A stretch of DNA of 64,000 nucleotides from positions 62,001-126,000 of the forward strand of contig NZ_JAOXLP010000013.1 of the NCBI RefSeq assembly GCF_025791835.1, in the 5' to 3' direction. Shown here one piece after another: positions 8,898 through 16,453 of this stretch. The first letter of the stretch is position 1, and each line of letters begins with the position of its first letter. A program made the translations under genes and the position numbers. The notes under the pieces are model-generated. The model made no database searches. It saw only the letters and a program-made list of their open reading frames with translations, and was not told the origin of the DNA. Source of the DNA: Roseomonas xinghualingensis. Its GTDB lineage: Bacteria; Pseudomonadota; Alphaproteobacteria; Acetobacterales; Acetobacteraceae.

Positions 8898-9573
8898 TCG
8901 CCCCCCTCTTCGGGGCCGCTACGGCAACGATCTGGGTGACACGCTGAGAGCGGCCGGGTGTCTTGGGATCTCCATGACAATGGCACCCGGTCATGGGGGC
9001 GCTTGGCCGGAACTCTTGGGCCTGCCTGCCGGGACGGCGGCGGAGTTTTCTCCGTATGGCACCTCCTGGCCGTGCCGCAGGTCGTCATGAAAGATGGCCT
9101 GTGCTCCGCGTCCTTCCCGGTGGCTTTGATCACGGGGTTGGGTCTGGCGCGCCGGAAGAGCGTCTGCAGGCTGCAGGAAGCAGCCTCCGAATGACTTGGA
9201 TGAATCGCCCGGAGGCATCCCACAGCGAAGAGGATGGAAGTAGACGATCACAAAAGCGTGAATTGTAGGTTTTGTATCCTAAAACCTTAGGTTGTATTTG
9301 CCTCAAATTTGCAATCATCAGCCACTATCACAAAACCGTGAGATTTCCGTTGCGAGTGCCCAGGCCCGGCTGATACCTACCCCTCAGCCAAGGGGTGCTT
9401 GATCAGTCAAGGAACCAAAGCAGCATCTCCCAGAAACGATAATAAAATTCGTCTCCGGGAAGCTATTTGGGCGCCCCAATACATCGGTCTTGCTTACAAA
9501 CAAACGAGCCCTGGCGCCTGAAAACTGCCCTGGGAAAGCGCGGCATTGCCGTGCAACGGAGATTGCTGAGATC
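8898..9573. other. Gene-free spacer, AT-rich in its second half
   Basis: 676 bp without a convincing gene. The several overlapping ORFs of 60-90 codons show no RBS or family resemblance. From about 9240 the base composition turns distinctly AT-richer than the flanking genes and holds three inverted repeats described separately. It is probably the promoter and upstream control region of the pectate lyase gene. Confidence 0.6.
9247..9341. promoter_or_regulatory. Paired palindromic sites upstream of the pectate lyase
   Basis: ATCACAAAAGCGTGA (9247-9261) and ATCACAAAACCGTGA (9327-9341) differ at one base. Each is an inverted repeat TCAC-N6-GTGA, and their starts are exactly 80 bp apart. Between them lies CCTAA-AACC-TTAGG (9278-9291). 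Repetition plus dyad symmetry suggests binding sites for a dimeric regulator, possibly looping. The regulator is unknown; the half-site order is opposite to CRP. Confidence 0.55.
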
Positions 9574-11418
9574 ATGACTACCCAAGCTCATGGCTTCGCT
9601 TCCATGAACGGCGGCACCACCGGCGGCTCCGGTGGCGCGACGATCACCGTCACCACCGGCAAGGAACTGCTGGCCGCTGTCGCCAAGGCCGCCGACGCGC
9701 CCCTGACGATCTACGTCGCTGGCGAGATCACCGCCGCCAACACTGGCGCCAACGTGATCAACCTCAAGGATGTCCATAACCTCTCGATCATCGGCGCCGA
9801 TGGCGGCGCGGAGTTCGACGGCATCGGCTTCCATGTGAAGGGCGGCTCGTCGAACCTGATCTTCCAGAACCTGAAGATCCACGATGTGAAGAGCGGGCCC
9901 AAGGATGCCATCAGCATCGAGGGTGGATCCCACAACATCTGGATCGACCACAACGAGTTCTACAGCAGCATGTCGGTCAACAAGGACTACTATGATGGTC
10001 TGCTCGACATGAAGCGTGGCGTGGAATACGTCACCATCTCGAACAACTACTTCCACGACCACCACAAGGTTTCGCTGAACGGCTACTCCGACAGCGACCA
10101 GGGTGGCCGCTATGTCACCTATGACCACAACTTCTTCGAGAACATCGGCTCCCGTGCACCGAGCGTCCGCGACGGCTATGTCCATGTCTATGAGAACTAC
10201 TACAAGGACATCGAGACCTCCGCGATCAACATGCGGATGGGTGCGGTCGGCCTGATCGAGAACAACGTCTTCGAGAACGCCCACAACCCGATCGTCAGCC
10301 TCGACAGCAAGGAGATCGGCTACTGGGAGCTGAACGGCAACGAGTTTGACAACGTCACCTGGGGGAAGGTTGGTTCCAAGGAGGCGACGGCCCAGAACGG
10401 CAAGTCCACCGGCAGCTACGACGCGCCTTATGACTACACGCTGGATCCCGCCTCTACCGTAAAGGATTATGTCACGGCCAATGCCGGCGTCGGCAAGCTC
10501 GGCCAGACCATTCCGGTTGAGATCGCTCCGGCTCCGACGCCCGCCCCGACCACGCCCGCCCCGGTCCCGGCCACGCCTTCCGAGCCGGTAGAGACCGTAC
10601 CTCCCAAGCCCGTGGAAACTTCCCCGGTAGAGCTCAAGGGCACCGGCGCGGCGGACAAGCTGACCGGCACGGCCGGCAACGACACGATCGACGGTGCCGG
10701 CGGCAAGGACACCATCAAGGGCGGTGACGGCAACGACACGCTCATCGGTGGCAGCAACGACGACACGCTGCATGGCGACAACGGCAACGACACGCTGTTC
10801 GGCGACAGTGGCAACGATAAGCTGTACGGCGGTGCCGGCGATGATCGCCTGGAGGGCGGCGAGGGCAAGGACACGCTCGATGGCGGTGCCGGCAACGACA
10901 TCCTCCTCGGCGGCGCGGGCGACGACAAGTTGGCGGGCGGGGATGGTAACGACCAGCTCGATGGCGGCGATGGCAAGGACACGCTCGACGGCGGCAACGG
11001 CAACGACATCCTGCTGGGTGGCGCGGGCAAGGACACGCTCCTGGGCGGCGCCGGCAATGACCGCCTGGTGGGCGGCCTCGATGCCGACAAGCTGACCGGC
11101 GGCGCAGGCAACGACACCTTCGTCTTCAGCCAGCTGGCGGACAGCAAGGTGGGCGGCAGCCGCGATGTCATCACGGACTTCGCCAAGGGCGACCTGATCG
11201 ACCTCTCGGCCATCGACGCCATGGCCAAGCTCAATGGTGACCAGGCCTTCAGCTTCATCGGGAACCAGAAGTTCACCGGCAAGGCCGGCGAGCTGCATGC
11301 CATCCAGTCCGGCGGCGACACCCTCATCGAGGGCGATGTCAACGGCGACGGCAAGGCGGACTTCCAGATCGAGCTGTCCGGCTTCCACAACCTCGCCGCC
11401 AGCGACTTCATCCTCTGA
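9574..11418 (+). CDS. Pectate lyase (PL1-like) with C-terminal RTX repeats, type I secreted
   Basis: Extracellular calcium-dependent lyase cleaving polygalacturonate, 614 aa. Residues 1-310 form a right-handed beta-helix with pectate lyase signatures: NIWIDHNEF, the Ca-site region GLLDMKRGVEYVTISNNYF, HDHHKVSLNG, and catalytic arginines in RAPSVRDGYVHVYENYY. A Pro/Thr-rich linker follows (about 330-380), then about 16 glycine-rich GGxGxD-type RTX nonapeptides. The C-terminal domain (VITDFAKGDLIDLSAIDA ... SDFIL) resembles the serralysin type I secretion signal. There is no Sec signal peptide, consistent with ABC-type secretion; no T1SS genes lie in this window. It suggests plant-surface or plant-debris use. 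Confidence 0.93.
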   Translation: MTTQAHGFASMNGGTTGGSGGATITVTTGKELLAAVAKAADAPLTIYVAGEITAANTGANVINLKDVHNLSIIGADGGAEFDGIGFHVKGGSSNLIFQNLKIHDVKSGPKDAISIEGGSHNIWIDHNEFYSSMSVNKDYYDGLLDMKRGVEYVTISNNYFHDHHKVSLNGYSDSDQGGRYVTYDHNFFENIGSRAPSVRDGYVHVYENYYKDIETSAINMRMGAVGLIENNVFENAHNPIVSLDSKEIGYWELNGNEFDNVTWGKVGSKEATAQNGKSTGSYDAPYDYTLDPASTVKDYVTANAGVGKLGQTIPVEIAPAPTPAPTTPAPVPATPSEPVETVPPKPVETSPVELKGTGAADKLTGTAGNDTIDGAGGKDTIKGGDGNDTLIGGSNDDTLHGDNGNDTLFGDSGNDKLYGGAGDDRLEGGEGKDTLDGGAGNDILLGGAGDDKLAGGDGNDQLDGGDGKDTLDGGNGNDILLGGAGKDTLLGGAGNDRLVGGLDADKLTGGAGNDTFVFSQLADSKVGGSRDVITDFAKGDLIDLSAIDAMAKLNGDQAFSFIGNQKFTGKAGELHAIQSGGDTLIEGDVNGDGKADFQIELSGFHNLAASDFIL

Positions 11419-11439
11419 CCCTCAGGGGATAACGAAAAC

Positions 11440-11471
11440 AGGCCCGGATCCCTCCAAGGGGGTCCGGGCCT
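11440..11471 (+). terminator. Terminator hairpin after the pectate lyase
   Basis: AGGCCCGGATCCC pairs with the downstream GGGGGTCCGGGCCT, leaving a short TCCAAG loop. It lies 22 bp past the stop codon. The tail is only weakly T-rich (GATCCGTTT). Confidence 0.7.
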
Positions 11472-11630
11472 GATCCGTTTCCGGAAGCCGTCGCCGGTCC
11501 GGTGCGAAGCGCCTGCCGCATTCCGGGCAGGCTCCTCCTTCCGCCTCTGAGGCGGAGTTTCTTTATTCCATCATGTGGAACTGCCCCACTGGCAGGCCGC
11601 TCCAGGCGATGGGCTCTCGTGCCAGCCATC

Positions 11631-11653
11631 GCCCGGTCTCCATGAGACCGGGC
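11631..11653. repeat. Perfect inverted repeat at the 3' side of the HU gene
   Basis: GCCCGGTCTC-CAT-GAGACCGGGC, a 10-bp perfect stem, about 18 bp downstream of the HU stop on the reverse strand. No T-run follows. It could be an RNA 3'-end stabiliser or terminator for the HU transcript. Confidence 0.5.
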
Positions 11654-11670
11654 CTGTGGCCGGCCGGGCC

Positions 11671-11985
11671 TCAGCCCGCCTTGGCGGCCTTGCGCTTGGC
11701 CTTCTTCGCGCCAGCGAAAGCGGCGGCCTTCAGCGAGGGGCTCGCCTTGAACTTCACCGTGGCACCGGCCTTCACCGACACCTTCTCACCCGTACGCGGG
11801 TTCATCGCCGTGCGCTTCGGGGTCTCGCGGACCGCGAAGGAGCCGAAATCCGGCAGGGAGAAGCGGCCCGTCTCGACGATCTCCGCCTTGATGGCGCCGA
11901 TGATCTCGGCAGCCAGGCGGCCGGCGGCCACGCCGGTCATGTCGGTGGACTGCTGGATGACATCGGTGAGGAACTTCTTCGACAT
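11671..11985 (-). CDS. HU-family DNA-binding protein
   Basis: Small basic nucleoid protein, 104 aa, bending DNA as a dimer. The fold is recognisable: helical N-terminus (MSKKFLTDVIQQSTD), the beta-arm with TGRFSLPDFGSFAVRETPKRTAMNPRTGE (the PR tip intercalates DNA), and a lysine/alanine-rich tail (AGAKKAKRKAAKAG) longer than in E. coli HU. The start follows AGGAAAGA by 8 nt. It is flanked by non-coding DNA and appears monocistronic. It could also be called IHF-like; the NPRTGE arm fits either. Confidence 0.92.
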   Translation of the reverse strand: MSKKFLTDVIQQSTDMTGVAAGRLAAEIIGAIKAEIVETGRFSLPDFGSFAVRETPKRTAMNPRTGEKVSVKAGATVKFKASPSLKAAAFAGAKKAKRKAAKAG

Positions 11986-12204
11986 GGTCGCATCTTTCCT
12001 AGTGATCGGACCTGAAGCGCCGTTCCTGGAAGGCAGGCGCGAGCTTACAGTCCATTGACGAACGCGCTCTTAAGGCCTTCGGCCCTTGCCTGTGAAGGCG
12101 CCAGCGCAAGACAAACGGAAGAAGCGTTTCATAGCCTCGTAACTTCAGGCATGGGAAGGGCCGGTGTTGGCGGACCTGCCTGGGCCAGGGGCGCCGTTCC
12201 TGCC

Positions 12205-13569
12205 TCAAACGGCCGCGGAGTGCCCTTGCGGCGCGGGGGCCAGATAGGCATCGAAGCAGGCAGCGACCTGCCGCACGAAGCGCCGCCCCGCGGGTGTGAC
12301 GCGCAGCCCGGCTTCTTCCGGCAGCACCATCCCCTGCGCCTCCAGCGGGGCCATGCGCTCCAGCGCCTCCCGTAGGATCGACTGTTCCTCAGCCCCCGCG
12401 CCGCGCAGGTCGAGGGCGAAGTCGCACATCACGCGCTCGATCATCCCGGCACGAAGCCGGTCCTCCCGCGTCGCGGCGCGGCCACGCGCGATGGGGAGGC
12501 GGCCTCCGGCGATGGCCTCCGCATAGCGCCGCTCATCCACCTCGTTCTGGGCGTGGTTGCCCGCAAGCCCGCCGATGGAGGAGGCGCCGAGGCCCAGCAG
12601 CACCGGCGCGTCATCCGTGGTGTAGCCCTGGAAGTTCCGGCGCAGTCGCCCTTCCGCGGCGGCCCGTGCCAGGCTGTCCCCGGGCAACGCGAAATGATCG
12701 AGGCCGAGCGCCTGGTAGCCGGACGCGACCAGCACGGCTTCCGCCGCTTCCGCCTGCTCCAGCCGCGCGGGGGCGTCCGGCAGGGTGGTGGCGTCGATGG
12801 CCTTCTGGTGCGGCTTCATCCAGGCGACATGGGCGTAGCCGAAGACAGCAAGCCGGTCTGCGCCAAGAGAGGCGGCGAAGTGGGCGCTGGCTTCCACATG
12901 CGCGATGGTCTGGGTGGGCAGGCCGTACATCAGGTCGATGTTGATCTCCCGCACGCCGGCGCGACGCAGCCGTTCCACGGCCAGCTCCACCAGCGTGGTG
13001 GGCTGGGGGCGGCCGATGCGCGCCTGCACCGCCGGGTCGATGTCCTGCACGCCCAGGCTGGCGCGGGTGAAGCCGAGTTCGCCGAGTGTCTCCGCTGTCG
13101 CTTCGTCCAGTGTGCGTGGATCGAGCTCGATCGCGAGTTCCGCGCCGGGGCGGATGCCGAACCGGTGGCGCAGCGTGCCGATCAGCGCGCGCAGCCCGTC
13201 GGGCCCGAGGATGGAGGGCGTGCCGCCGCCGAAATGCAGGTGGGAGACGCCGGCATGGGAGGGTAGCGCCTCCGCGAGCAGCGCCGCTTCGGCTTGCAGC
13301 GCTTCGGCATAGGCGCGCACCCGCTCCTCCGAGCGCGTCGGCTTGGCATGGCAGGCGCAGTACCAGCAGAGATCCCGGCAGAAGGGAACATGGATGTAGA
13401 GGGAGAGGGCATCCGGCGCATGGACTTCCTCGCGCAGCCAGCGGCGGTAGGTCGCCTCGTCCAGCGGGCCGAATTGCGCGGCCGTGGGATAGCTCGTGTA
13501 GCGGGGCACGCGGGCTTCGGCGAGCGCGAGCAGGGCGCGGGACGTAGCGGCTTCGGTGCGGTGGGTCAT
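12205..13569 (-). CDS. hemN: Oxygen-independent coproporphyrinogen III oxidase (radical SAM)
   Basis: Decarboxylates coproporphyrinogen III to protoporphyrinogen IX without O2 in haem synthesis, 454 aa. It has RYTSYPTA near the N-terminus, the radical-SAM cysteine motif in HVPFCRDLCWYCACHAK (C-x3-C-x2-C), the SAM-binding HFGGGTPS, and the HemN features GVQDIDPAVQ, NIDLMYGLPTQ and FGYAHVAWMKPHQ. The C-terminal HemN domain is complete. An FNR-type site lies 35-48 bp upstream of the start, fitting microaerobic induction. It sits beside the other low-oxygen genes (fnr, cyd). Confidence 0.95.
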   Translation of the reverse strand: MTHRTEAATSRALLALAEARVPRYTSYPTAAQFGPLDEATYRRWLREEVHAPDALSLYIHVPFCRDLCWYCACHAKPTRSEERVRAYAEALQAEAALLAEALPSHAGVSHLHFGGGTPSILGPDGLRALIGTLRHRFGIRPGAELAIELDPRTLDEATAETLGELGFTRASLGVQDIDPAVQARIGRPQPTTLVELAVERLRRAGVREINIDLMYGLPTQTIAHVEASAHFAASLGADRLAVFGYAHVAWMKPHQKAIDATTLPDAPARLEQAEAAEAVLVASGYQALGLDHFALPGDSLARAAAEGRLRRNFQGYTTDDAPVLLGLGASSIGGLAGNHAQNEVDERRYAEAIAGGRLPIARGRAATREDRLRAGMIERVMCDFALDLRGAGAEEQSILREALERMAPLEAQGMVLPEEAGLRVTPAGRRFVRQVAACFDAYLAPAPQGHSAAV

Positions 13570-13603
13570 GCCGCCTTGCTAATCGCGCGGCGATGCGCCG
13601 CCT

Positions 13604-13617
13604 TTGATCGAGGTCAA
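13604..13617. promoter_or_regulatory. FNR/FnrN box between hemN and the hemerythrin-like gene
   Basis: TTGATCGAGGTCAA matches TTGAT-N4-ATCAA with one mismatch in the right half. It is 35 bp from the hemN start and 50 bp from the divergent gene's start, so it could control either or both. An FNR-type regulator with the matching recognition helix is encoded at 14.3-15.0 kb. Confidence 0.75.
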
Positions 13618-13666
13618 GGCCATGCGGCCTCCCTGGGGGCAAACTCCCTCTCATGCTGGAGGCTGG

Positions 13667-14206
13667 ATGGTGAGCGAGCAGATGGGTGACAGCGCGGACG
13701 TGATTCGCCTCTGCGACGCCTGGCAGGCCCGGCTGGACGCGCGCATCCGGGCACTGCTGGCGGAACATGCGGCCCTGCGCGCCCTGTGCGATCGGCTGGA
13801 GGCCATTGCCGACGGGCTGCCCGGCCTTCCTCTGCTGGAGGAGCGGCATGCTGTCGCCGAACAGCTCACCGCCCTGCTTCTTGGCCACCAGCGGTGCGAA
13901 AGCGAGTTGCTGGACAACCTATTGCCATCGGATGAGGGCTCCGCGATGCGGCGCGTCCTGATCGAGCGCATCCGCAGCCAGCATGTCGAGGACATGGTGC
14001 ATGCGCAGGATCTGGGCGCGGCGCTGGTGGATGGCAGAAGCGAGGCGCAGGCACTGGGCTACATGCTGCGCTGCTTCTTCGATGGTTGCCGGCGTGCCCT
14101 GGCCTTCGAGGAACTCGCCATCCTGAAACTGGCGCGCCAGCGCCTTTCCCCGGTTACGCGGGAATTGCTCGTGGCCTCGCTCGGCGCGAGGCGGCAGCCC
14201 GGCTGA
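13667..14206 (+). CDS. Hemerythrin-like HHE domain protein
   Basis: All-helical protein, 179 aa. I infer a hemerythrin-type fold from the spacing of possible iron ligands: LLAEHAALRALC, then LLLGHQRCESELL (HxxxE), IRSQHVEDMVH, and an acidic last helix ALAFEELAILKLARQRL. Such proteins bind a di-iron centre for O2 or NO sensing, storage or repair. ATG 13667 follows GGAGG closely; GTG 13670 would give better spacing. It shares an intergenic FNR box with hemN and lies next to the fnr gene, so a low-oxygen role fits. Ligand assignment is by eye and not certain. Confidence 0.6.
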   Translation: MVSEQMGDSADVIRLCDAWQARLDARIRALLAEHAALRALCDRLEAIADGLPGLPLLEERHAVAEQLTALLLGHQRCESELLDNLLPSDEGSAMRRVLIERIRSQHVEDMVHAQDLGAALVDGRSEAQALGYMLRCFFDGCRRALAFEELAILKLARQRLSPVTRELLVASLGARRQPG

Positions 14207-14208
14207 GG

Positions 14209-14315
14209 CTAGAGCGGTTTCCGTTCGCCTTGGCTCACTCCAACCGCTCCAGGCTGTTGTTTGTAGAGCATCTTCACCCGTTCCGGTGATCCCACCGGAA
14301 CAGGATCTGCTCTAG
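14209..14315. repeat. Palindromic intergenic element with complementary ends
   Basis: The ends CTAGAGC (14209-14215) and GCTCTAG (14309-14315) are exact complements. Inside are AGCGGTT/AACCGCT arms and the perfect stem GTTCCGGTG-ATCC-CACCGGAAC. The 107-bp unit fills the gap between convergent genes. It resembles palindromic intergenic elements widespread in alphaproteobacteria; I cannot name the family. Confidence 0.6.
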
Positions 14316-14318
14316 GGC

Positions 14319-15011
14319 TCAGGCGCTCTCGGCCCGCTCCCGCAGCGCGTTCCGGTTGCGGATGGTCACCAGCCGGTTGGAAGGCAGGCCGATCAACCCG
14401 TCACGCTTCAGCTTCGTCATCTGCCGACTGACCGTCTCGATGGTCAGACCCAGCACATCGGCGATCTGGGAGCGGGTGAGCGGCAGGTCGAAGGTGACCT
14501 CGCATGCCTTCTGCTGTCCGCCCAGATGGCCGGCCATGTCGAGCAGAAAGCTCGCCACCTTCTCCTCGGCGGTCTTGCGGCCAAGCATCAGCATCCGTGC
14601 CCTGGCCTCATCCAGCGCCGCCAGCGTCCGGCGCAGCAGAAGACGTTCCATCCGCACATGATTCTCCAGCGCGGCCTCGAAAGGTTTGCGCGGGAAGACG
14701 CAGAGCTCGACATCGGTGAGGGCGGTGATGCTGTGCTCCACCTCCTCCGCGAAGGGGCGGCCGACGAAATCAGCGGGGTAGAGCAGGCCGACGATCTGCT
14801 CCCGCCCATCCGCCGTCATGGCGCTGAGCTTGAGTACGCCCGAAAGCAGGTTGGCGCAGACCAGTGCCTCGCTCCCCGCCCAGGCGAGGGTTTCCCCGCG
14901 CGCCAGCTGGCGAGGGCGGCCAAGGCGGTTGAGCACCGCCAGCTCCTCATCGGTCAGGCTGCCACAGAGCGAGATGTCGCGCACGGCGCACTCGGAACAG
15001 ACCTGGCTGAT
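14319..15011 (-). CDS. FNR/FnrN-type oxygen-responsive Crp-family regulator (possible non-AUG start)
   Basis: Transcription factor controlling low-oxygen genes, about 230 aa. It has a cyclic-nucleotide-binding-like sensor domain and a C-terminal helix-turn-helix with IADVLGLTIETVSRQM; the ExxSR recognition helix predicts TTGAT half-sites, found twice nearby. The iron-sulfur ligands CSECAVRDISLC (C-x2-C-x7-C) and a fourth Cys in VELCVFP are encoded. The first two cysteines lie upstream of the only conventional start in frame (GTG 14984), and the frame is open only to a TAG at 15036-15038. An ATC at 15009-15011 sits 8 nt after GGGAGG, so I tentatively start there; the conservative start is 14984, which would lose two ligands. 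Confidence 0.85.
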   Translation of the reverse strand: MSQVCSECAVRDISLCGSLTDEELAVLNRLGRPRQLARGETLAWAGSEALVCANLLSGVLKLSAMTADGREQIVGLLYPADFVGRPFAEEVEHSITALTDVELCVFPRKPFEAALENHVRMERLLLRRTLAALDEARARMLMLGRKTAEEKVASFLLDMAGHLGGQQKACEVTFDLPLTRSQIADVLGLTIETVSRQMTKLKRDGLIGLPSNRLVTIRNRNALRERAESA

Positions 15012-15108
15012 GGCGCGGACCTCCCATACCTTAACCTAGTTTATAGGGTAGATCGGCGGTTTTGGAGCCTTGTCTGCGGGTAGGCGGTTCGCGTGGGCAG
15101 AATGGCAA

Positions 15109-15137
15109 AGGCCCGGAGGAAGGATTCCTCCGGGCCT
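15109..15137 (-). terminator. Strong hairpin downstream of cydX
   Basis: AGGCCCGGAGGAAGG/ATTCCTCCGGGCCT forms a long near-perfect stem, 23 bp past the cydX stop on the reverse strand. T-rich sequence lies on the + side (CTTTGTTTTTG) and a short TTT on the other. Its core resembles the hairpins of the dispersed repeat family. Confidence 0.65.
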
Positions 15138-15159
15138 CTTTGTTTTTGCGTGCTCTTTT

Positions 15160-15276
15160 TTAGGAGGCCGGGTGGTCCCGGTCATCCAGCGGCAGGTGAA
15201 ATTCGTGCCAGATGCCGTTCAGCACCCCGAAGGCGACGGCCAGGCCGAGGCCCAGGACCCAGGCGAAATACCACAT
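15160..15276 (-). CDS. cydX: Cytochrome bd oxidase small subunit CydX
   Basis: Single-span membrane subunit needed for stability and activity of cytochrome bd. 38 aa, starting MWYFAWVLGLGLAVAFGVL, with the invariant early Trp-Tyr and one transmembrane helix, then a short hydrophilic tail ending DDRDHPAS. It matches the YbgT/CydX family in length and N-terminus. It lies 13 bp after cydB, with AGAGGAA about 9 nt before ATG. Too short for usual gene-length cut-offs, but clearly real from sequence and position. Confidence 0.92.
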   Translation of the reverse strand: MWYFAWVLGLGLAVAFGVLNGIWHEFHLPLDDRDHPAS

Positions 15277-15289
15277 GGGAAGGTTCCTC

Positions 15290-16438
15290 TCAGTAGAAGT
15301 GGGGGTTGCGGCCGACCTCCTCGCTCGTCACCCGGCCCCACAGCACCCGGTAGACCCAGGCGGTGTAGAGGAGGACGAGGGGGAGGAAGATGATGGTCAC
15401 CACCAGCATGATGAAGAGCGTCGTCTGGCTGGAGGAGGCGTTCCAGACAGTCAGGCTGGAAGTGGGATCGACCGAGCTGGGCAGGATGTAGGGGAACATC
15501 GAGAGCCCGACGGTGGCGATGATGCCGAAGGCGGAAAGGGACGATCCCGCGAAGGCCGGCACTTCCCACTTCGCCCGGATGCCCAGCAGGGCCAGGGCGG
15601 CGCCCGCGAAGCCCAGTGCGGGGGCGATCATCATCCAGGGATAGGCCTTGTAGTTGGCAAGCCACGCCCCGGCCTCCTGCACGCTGGTGGTGCGCAGCGG
15701 GTTGGAAGCGCCCGCCGGATTCACGGTGTTGGTGATGCGGAAGCCCATGTCGCCCCAGGCCACATAGGCCCAGCCGGCCGCGAAGAGCGCCAGCGACAGC
15801 ATGGCCGCCACCGTGCCGAAGGTCCGCGCCCGGTCATGCACCGGCCCGCGCTCGATCTTGATCGAGAGGAAGGCGGCGCCGTGCAGCACGATCATCGCCA
15901 CCGAGAGTAGGCCGCAAAGGAGGGTGAAGGGCGTGAACAGCCCGAAGAAGCTGCCGTCGTAGAAGGCGCGCAGATTGCTATCCAGCCGGAAGGGAACACC
16001 CTGCAGCACGTTGCCGACCGCGACGCCGAAGACGAGGCTTGGCACGAAGCCGCCGATGAACAGCGCCCAGTCCCAGCGCGTGCGCCAGGCGGGATCGGGC
16101 TTCTTGGAACGGTACTTGAAGCCCACCGGCCGCAGGATCAGCGCGGCCAGCACCACGAACATGGCGAGGTAGAAGCCCGAGAAGCTGACCGCATAGACGA
16201 AGGGCCAGGCGGCGAAGATCGCGCCGCCGCCGAGGATGAACCAGACCTGGTTGCCTTCCCAGGTCGGGCCGATGGCGTTGATGACCATCCGCCGCTCGAC
16301 ATCCGTGCGGGCGACGAAGGGCAGGAGGGAGGCGACGCCGAGGTCCCATCCATCGGTGAGGGCGAAGCCGATAAGCAGCACGCCCATCAGCCCCCACCAG
16401 ATGACGCGGAGCGTCGCGTAGTCGTAGGCGAGATCCAT
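15290..16438 (-). CDS. cydB: Cytochrome d ubiquinol oxidase subunit II
   Basis: Membrane subunit II of the high-affinity quinol oxidase bd, 382 aa, about eight transmembrane helices. It opens with WWGLMGVLLIGFALTDGWDLG and contains AIGPTWEGNQVWFILGGGAIFAAWP, the classical CydB signature. The C-terminus FLPLVLLYTAWVYRVLWGRV is also typical. It follows cydA by 15 bp and precedes cydX by 13 bp: one operon. Expression is likely driven from the FNR box upstream of cydA. Confidence 0.96.
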   Translation of the reverse strand: MDLAYDYATLRVIWWGLMGVLLIGFALTDGWDLGVASLLPFVARTDVERRMVINAIGPTWEGNQVWFILGGGAIFAAWPFVYAVSFSGFYLAMFVVLAALILRPVGFKYRSKKPDPAWRTRWDWALFIGGFVPSLVFGVAVGNVLQGVPFRLDSNLRAFYDGSFFGLFTPFTLLCGLLSVAMIVLHGAAFLSIKIERGPVHDRARTFGTVAAMLSLALFAAGWAYVAWGDMGFRITNTVNPAGASNPLRTTSVQEAGAWLANYKAYPWMMIAPALGFAGAALALLGIRAKWEVPAFAGSSLSAFGIIATVGLSMFPYILPSSVDPTSSLTVWNASSSQTTLFIMLVVTIIFLPLVLLYTAWVYRVLWGRVTSEEVGRNPHFY

Positions 16439-16453
16439 GATGCGGTTCCTCCT

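Noticed and set aside
9463..11388. Reverse-strand frame of about 641 codons opposite the pectate lyase
   Set aside because: A repetitive Val/Ala/Asp translation mirroring the RTX repeats; no start signal or family, and the opposite strand is clearly coding.
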